Origin: UBA3537 sp965657165
GTDB taxonomy: Bacteria > Bacteroidota > Bacteroidia > Flavobacteriales > Flavobacteriaceae
NCBI GenBank assembly: GCA_965657165.1
Contig: CBFHNG010000055.1
Span: 1 to 9,591 of the forward strand
DNA length: 9,591 nucleotides
Direction of reading: 5' to 3'
Shown: positions 6,128 through 9,591 of the stretch, piece by piece
How positions within the stretch are numbered: the stretch's first letter is position 1
Layout: every line of letters begins with the position of its first letter
Notes under the pieces: generated by a model
Seen by the model: only the letters and a program-made list of their open reading frames with translations
What the model was told of the DNA's origin: nothing
Database searches by the model: none
Translations under genes and position numbers: made by a program

Positions 6128-7165
6128 TTATTTTTGTCTATAATTTTTATAATTCCCAGACCGTACGTGGTCCAACCAAGACGTATTTTTAAGGTACCAA
6201 TCAATAGTTTTTGACAACCCTTCTTCAAAAATAACAGAGGGAGTCCAACCTAAATTATTTTGGATTTTGGAAGCATCAATCGCATAGCGCAAATCATGTC
6301 CTGGACGGTCTTTTACAAAAGTAATAAGATTTGAAGACGTTCCTTCTGATTGCCCCATTTTTTGATCCATTTGTTTACATAATTCCTTAACCAAATCAAT
6401 ATTTTTCCATTCATTAAACCCTCCTATGTTATAGGTTTCATGATTTTTCCCTTGATGAAAAACCATGTCAATAGCTCGCGCATGATCTACAACATACAGC
6501 CAATCTCGGGTGTAGTTGCCATCGCCATAAACTGGCAATGGTTTCTTTTCTAAAATATTATTTATGAAAAGTGGAATTAATTTTTCTGGAAATTGATTTG
6601 GCCCATAATTGTTAGAACAATTTGAAATCACATACGGTAATCCATAAGTTTCACCGTAGGCACGCACAAAATGGTCTGAACTGGCTTTTGAAGCAGAATA
6701 TGGTGAATTGGGATCATAAGGTGTTGTTTCAAGAAAAAGTCCTTCTTCAACTAAAGTTCCATACACTTCGTCAGTGCTCACGTGATAAAAGCGATGTGAT
6801 TCCCAAGAATTTCCCCACAAAGATTTAAAAGCATTGAGCAAAATCATTGTCCCCAAAATATTTGTTTTGGCAAAAGCCAAAGGATCATTGATAGAACGAT
6901 CTACATGAGATTCTGCTGCTAAGTGAATAACATCAGTAAAGTTATAGTGTTCAAAAGATTGATGAATAAAATTTTCATCTGTAATATCACCTTTTAAAAA
7001 TGTATAATTAGTTTTATTTTCAATATCTGTTAAATTCTCTAGATTCCCAGCATAGGTAAGAGCATCCATATTAAAGATATGATATTCTGGATATTGATTG
7101 ACAAACAATCGTACAACGTGAGCGCCAATAAAACCTGCACCTCCTGTTATTAATATTCTTTTCAT
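6128..7165 (-). CDS. rfbB: dTDP-glucose 4,6-dehydratase
   Basis: RmlB (RfbB) converts dTDP-glucose, the RmlA product, to dTDP-4-keto-6-deoxyglucose using bound NAD+. It is a 345-residue extended short-chain dehydrogenase/reductase. The Rossmann motif GGAGFIG is at 8-14. The dehydratase triad T131-D132-E133 sits in STDEVYG, and the catalytic Y156 and K160 in YSASK. Further hallmarks are HLAAESHVDRS (81-91), NCSNNYGPNQFPEKLIP and YGDGNYTRDWLYV. The D-E pair separates it from plain epimerases such as its upstream neighbour. Its ATG overlaps the stop of the epimerase gene by 4 bp (ATGA), which suggests translational coupling. RmlC and RmlD, which would finish dTDP-L-rhamnose, are not in the window. 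Confidence 0.96.
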   Translation of the reverse strand: MKRILITGGAGFIGAHVVRLFVNQYPEYHIFNMDALTYAGNLENLTDIENKTNYTFLKGDITDENFIHQSFEHYNFTDVIHLAAESHVDRSINDPLAFAKTNILGTMILLNAFKSLWGNSWESHRFYHVSTDEVYGTLVEEGLFLETTPYDPNSPYSASKASSDHFVRAYGETYGLPYVISNCSNNYGPNQFPEKLIPLFINNILEKKPLPVYGDGNYTRDWLYVVDHARAIDMVFHQGKNHETYNIGGFNEWKNIDLVKELCKQMDQKMGQSEGTSSNLITFVKDRPGHDLRYAIDASKIQNNLGWTPSVIFEEGLSKTIDWYLKNTSWLDHVRSGNYKNYRQK

Positions 7166-8184
7166 TTAGAATAAGATTTATACCATTGATAAAAAGTATC
7201 TATCCCTGTTTTTAGTGGGGTCTTAGGTTGAAATCCGTAATCTCTTTTAAACGCTTTTGTACTTGCCCAAGTCTGATGAACATCACCAGGTTGAAGCGAT
7301 TGCATTTTACGTTCTGATTTCAATCCTGTTATTTTTTCAATTTCCTGTATCAAATCTAATAACTTAACGGGGGTATTGTTCCCAATATTATAAATTTTAT
7401 ACAGCTTTTTTTGATTTGATTTTTTTAATAGTGTTAGTTCCAAGCTTTTAATAATGTCGTCAATATAAGTAAAATCACGCATATGATTTCCATGATTAAA
7501 AATATTTACAGGTTTTCGTTTTAATAGTGCATTTGTAAAAATAAATAGTGCCATATCGGGTCGACCCCAAGGACCATATACTGTAAAAAACCGCAAACCT
7601 ATGGTTTCAATACCATACAAATGACTGTAGGTATGTGCCATGAGTTCATTCGTTTTTTTGGAAACAGCATACATACTTAATGGGTGATCTACCTTAGCTG
7701 TTTCTTCAAAGGGTGCTTTTGATGAATTACCATAGACACTTGAACTGCTTGCATACACTAATCTTGGAATTTTATATTGACGACAACATTCTAGTACATT
7801 TAAAAACCCAACAATATTACTCTCCAAATACACATTTGAGTCTTCAAATGATGAACGAACAAAAGCTTGAGCAGCAAGATGACAAACTTGGTCAAATTTA
7901 TAAGTTTTAAAAATTAGATTTAAGGCATTTGTATCTTCAATATTTGTTCGAATAAAAGTAAACAAAGAATTTTTTAAATTACTTTTGGAAGTAGTGTTCC
8001 ACTTGGATGCTTCGTTGCGTTTAATCCCTAAAACTTCGAGTCGATTATATTTTAAATTTATATCGTAATAATCGTTGATGTTATCAATTCCAATAACAGA
8101 ATGCCCTAGTTCAGATAGGCGTTTACTTAAGTGAAAACCAATAAAGCCTGCAGCACCTGTAACTAAAATTGTTTTGGTTTTCAT
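7162..8184 (-). CDS. UDP-glucuronate 4-epimerase (NAD-dependent epimerase)
   Basis: This 340-residue extended short-chain dehydrogenase/reductase most likely interconverts UDP-glucuronate and UDP-galacturonate. The Rossmann motif GAAGFIG is at 10-16. IDNINDYYDINLK (33-45) and RFFTVYGPWGRPDMA (198-212) are hallmark segments of the UDP-glucuronate epimerase branch. The catalytic Y172 and K176 are in YAVSK, and SSSS (146-149) replaces the dehydratase TDE triad, as expected for an epimerase. A Lys/Asn/Ser-rich stretch at about 54-76 extends the loop after the second strand, and the gene looks somewhat richer in A+T than its neighbours. It lies 13 bp after ugd, whose product is its expected substrate, which strengthens the call. 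UDP-glucose 4-epimerase or UDP-N-acetylglucosamine 4-epimerase activity is less likely. Several symbols are in use for this family, so none is given. Confidence 0.88.
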   Translation of the reverse strand: MKTKTILVTGAAGFIGFHLSKRLSELGHSVIGIDNINDYYDINLKYNRLEVLGIKRNEASKWNTTSKSNLKNSLFTFIRTNIEDTNALNLIFKTYKFDQVCHLAAQAFVRSSFEDSNVYLESNIVGFLNVLECCRQYKIPRLVYASSSSVYGNSSKAPFEETAKVDHPLSMYAVSKKTNELMAHTYSHLYGIETIGLRFFTVYGPWGRPDMALFIFTNALLKRKPVNIFNHGNHMRDFTYIDDIIKSLELTLLKKSNQKKLYKIYNIGNNTPVKLLDLIQEIEKITGLKSERKMQSLQPGDVHQTWASTKAFKRDYGFQPKTPLKTGIDTFYQWYKSYSK

Positions 8185-8197
8185 GGCTTTTTAGAAA

Positions 8198-9589
8198 TTA
8201 CTGCCCAATCCCTTTGTATGAAAATCCAATGGTTTCTAGTTCCTGTTTATCGAGTAAATTTCGGCCATCAAAAATATAGGCAGGTTTACTCATGCTGTTG
8301 TATATTTTTTTCCAATTGTAGGTTTTAAACTCATCCCATTCTGTAATAACAGCTAATGCATGAGCGCCTTCAACAGCTTTGTATGGATCATATACAGAGG
8401 ACAAATAATTGTCATTTTCAGATTCTGATCTTGAGTTCAAATAATTTAAATCTGATTGCATTTGAAGTGCTGAAACTTTTGGGTCATAAACTTGAATATT
8501 AGCATGCTCATCGATTAGTTTATCGGCTATATAAATAGCTGCTGACTCTCGCGTGTCATTAGTATCCTTTTTAAATGCCCAGCCAAAAAAGGCGATTTTT
8601 TTATCGGCTACGGTACCATATAATGCTTTTACAATTTGATCGGCAAAACGTTTCCTCTGATGGCTATTTATTATAATCACTTGCTCCCAATAGTCTGCAG
8701 CTTCATTTAATCCTAAAGATTTACATATATAAACTAGATTTAGAATGTCTTTTTGAAAACAAGAACCACCAAATCCAACAGATGCTTTCAAAAATTTAGG
8801 TCCTATTCTAGAGTCTGTTCCAATAGCATTGGCGACTTCATTTATGTTTGCTCCTGTTTTTTCGCAAAGTTCTGTTAAGGCATTAATGGACGATACGCGT
8901 TGTGCTAAAAATGCATTTGCTGTTAATTTTGAAAGCTCTGATGACCATAAATTAGTTGTAATAATTTGATTTTCCGGAACCCAAGCTGCATATATATTTT
9001 TTAGAGCCTCAATGGCTTCTTGTCCTGTTTTTGTGGGCTCTCCACCTATGAGCACTCGATCTGGTGCTTCAAGGTCTTGAATTGCTGTTCCTTCTGCCAA
9101 AAATTCTGGATTGGATAAAATTTCAAAATGAATACCATTTCCTGTATTGTCTAAAATGTCTTTTATAGCCTCAGCTGTTTTGACCGGAAGTGTTGATTTT
9201 TCTACAACAATTTTATTGGATGTTGAAACTTTTGCAATTTGGCGTGCACATAACTCAACATATTGAAGGTCTGCAGCCATTCCTTTTCCTGCACCATAGG
9301 TTTTTGTTGGAGTATTGACAGATATAAAAATCATTTCGGCAGCAGCAATAGCTTTGTCAACTTCAGTAGAGAAAAACAAATTTCGACCACGGGCTTCTTC
9401 AACTACTTTGTCTAAACCAGGTTCGAAAATTGGAAGCTGTGATAAATCTTTACTATTCCAAGCCGCAATTCGATCTGCATTAACATCAACAACAGTAACT
9501 TTTATATGTGGGTTTTTCTGTGCAATGACAGACATTGTTGGTCCGCCAACATAGCCTGCTCCAATACAACAAATTGAATTTATCTTCAT
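8198..9589 (-). CDS. ugd: UDP-glucose 6-dehydrogenase, animal-type long form
   Basis: Ugd oxidises UDP-glucose to UDP-glucuronate with two NAD+. The 463-residue protein has the NAD-binding GAGYVG (10-15), KSTLP (131-135) with T133, and EFLAEGTA (162-169) with E166. It also has K221 in SKLTANAFLAQR, the catalytic C277 in GFGGSCFQKD, and D281. A long C-terminal UDP-binding domain runs from about 330, with GWAFKKDTNDTRES. Many segments (ICCIGAGYVGGPT, VTVVDVN, ISVNTPTKTYG, GKG.AADL, FIFDGR-like IFDGR) match the animal enzyme more closely than the short E. coli form, from memory. It is the first visible gene of the operon. The ATG sits 2 bp inside the window edge, so the promoter and any gene upstream are out of view. 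Confidence 0.96.
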   Translation of the reverse strand: MKINSICCIGAGYVGGPTMSVIAQKNPHIKVTVVDVNADRIAAWNSKDLSQLPIFEPGLDKVVEEARGRNLFFSTEVDKAIAAAEMIFISVNTPTKTYGAGKGMAADLQYVELCARQIAKVSTSNKIVVEKSTLPVKTAEAIKDILDNTGNGIHFEILSNPEFLAEGTAIQDLEAPDRVLIGGEPTKTGQEAIEALKNIYAAWVPENQIITTNLWSSELSKLTANAFLAQRVSSINALTELCEKTGANINEVANAIGTDSRIGPKFLKASVGFGGSCFQKDILNLVYICKSLGLNEAADYWEQVIIINSHQRKRFADQIVKALYGTVADKKIAFFGWAFKKDTNDTRESAAIYIADKLIDEHANIQVYDPKVSALQMQSDLNYLNSRSESENDNYLSSVYDPYKAVEGAHALAVITEWDEFKTYNWKKIYNSMSKPAYIFDGRNLLDKQELETIGFSYKGIGQ

Positions 9590-9591
9590 TA

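Noticed and set aside
7162..8184. Epimerase gene as a second dTDP-glucose dehydratase or GalE
   Set aside because: It has SSSS in place of the dehydratase TDE triad, and the VYGPWGRPDM and DNINDYYD segments point to the UDP-glucuronate epimerase branch, next to ugd.
9315..9554. Open frame on the + strand opposite the start of ugd
   Set aside because: It is antisense to the conserved NAD-binding domain of ugd and has no family features.

Overview
This window looks like chromosome from a low-GC member of the Bacteroidota, most likely the family Flavobacteriaceae. Four things support this. The primary sigma factor is short and has no region 1.1. Two promoters match the Bacteroidota TAnnTTTG -7 element. 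None of the seven start codons whose upstream sequence is visible has a Shine-Dalgarno sequence. The AccD and S15 sequences are of the flavobacterial kind. All assignments come from reading the sequence and remembered family features; no search was run.

Left half (1-5250, + strand): housekeeping genes in separate or semi-separate transcription units. The order is accD (its first codons lie before the window), rpsO, pnp, rpoD and rpe. Strong intrinsic terminators follow rpsO (1185-1210), pnp (3558-3593) and rpoD (4531-4563). Recognisable -7 elements precede rpsO (844-851) and rpe (4568-4575). The 147-bp rpsO-pnp gap holds a terminator and then a two-part stem-loop (1252-1314) with a 25-nt loop made only of A and C. 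That stem-loop lies 11 nt before the pnp start and is the most interesting non-coding element here.

Right half (5254-9589, - strand): a tightly packed sugar-nucleotide operon, transcribed right to left as ugd, UDP-glucuronate 4-epimerase, rmlB, rmlA. Gaps are 13 nt, a 4-nt ATGA overlap, and 4 nt. The first pair makes UDP-glucuronate and then UDP-galacturonate from UDP-glucose. The second pair makes dTDP-glucose and then dTDP-4-keto-6-deoxyglucose from glucose-1-phosphate. These activated sugars feed surface polysaccharide synthesis. No glycosyltransferase, flippase or polymerase gene, and no rmlC or rmlD, is in the window. If linked, they must lie beyond position 9591, because rmlA runs into the convergent rpe gene with only 3 bp between the stop codons.

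No gene-free stretch exceeds 150 bp, and I see no mobile element, CRISPR, tRNA, rRNA or broken gene. I did not find an unknown multi-gene system. The points worth a second look are the pnp leader, the loss of the AccD zinc ribbon, the sigma-factor residues that fit the local promoters, and the animal-type UDP-glucose dehydrogenase.
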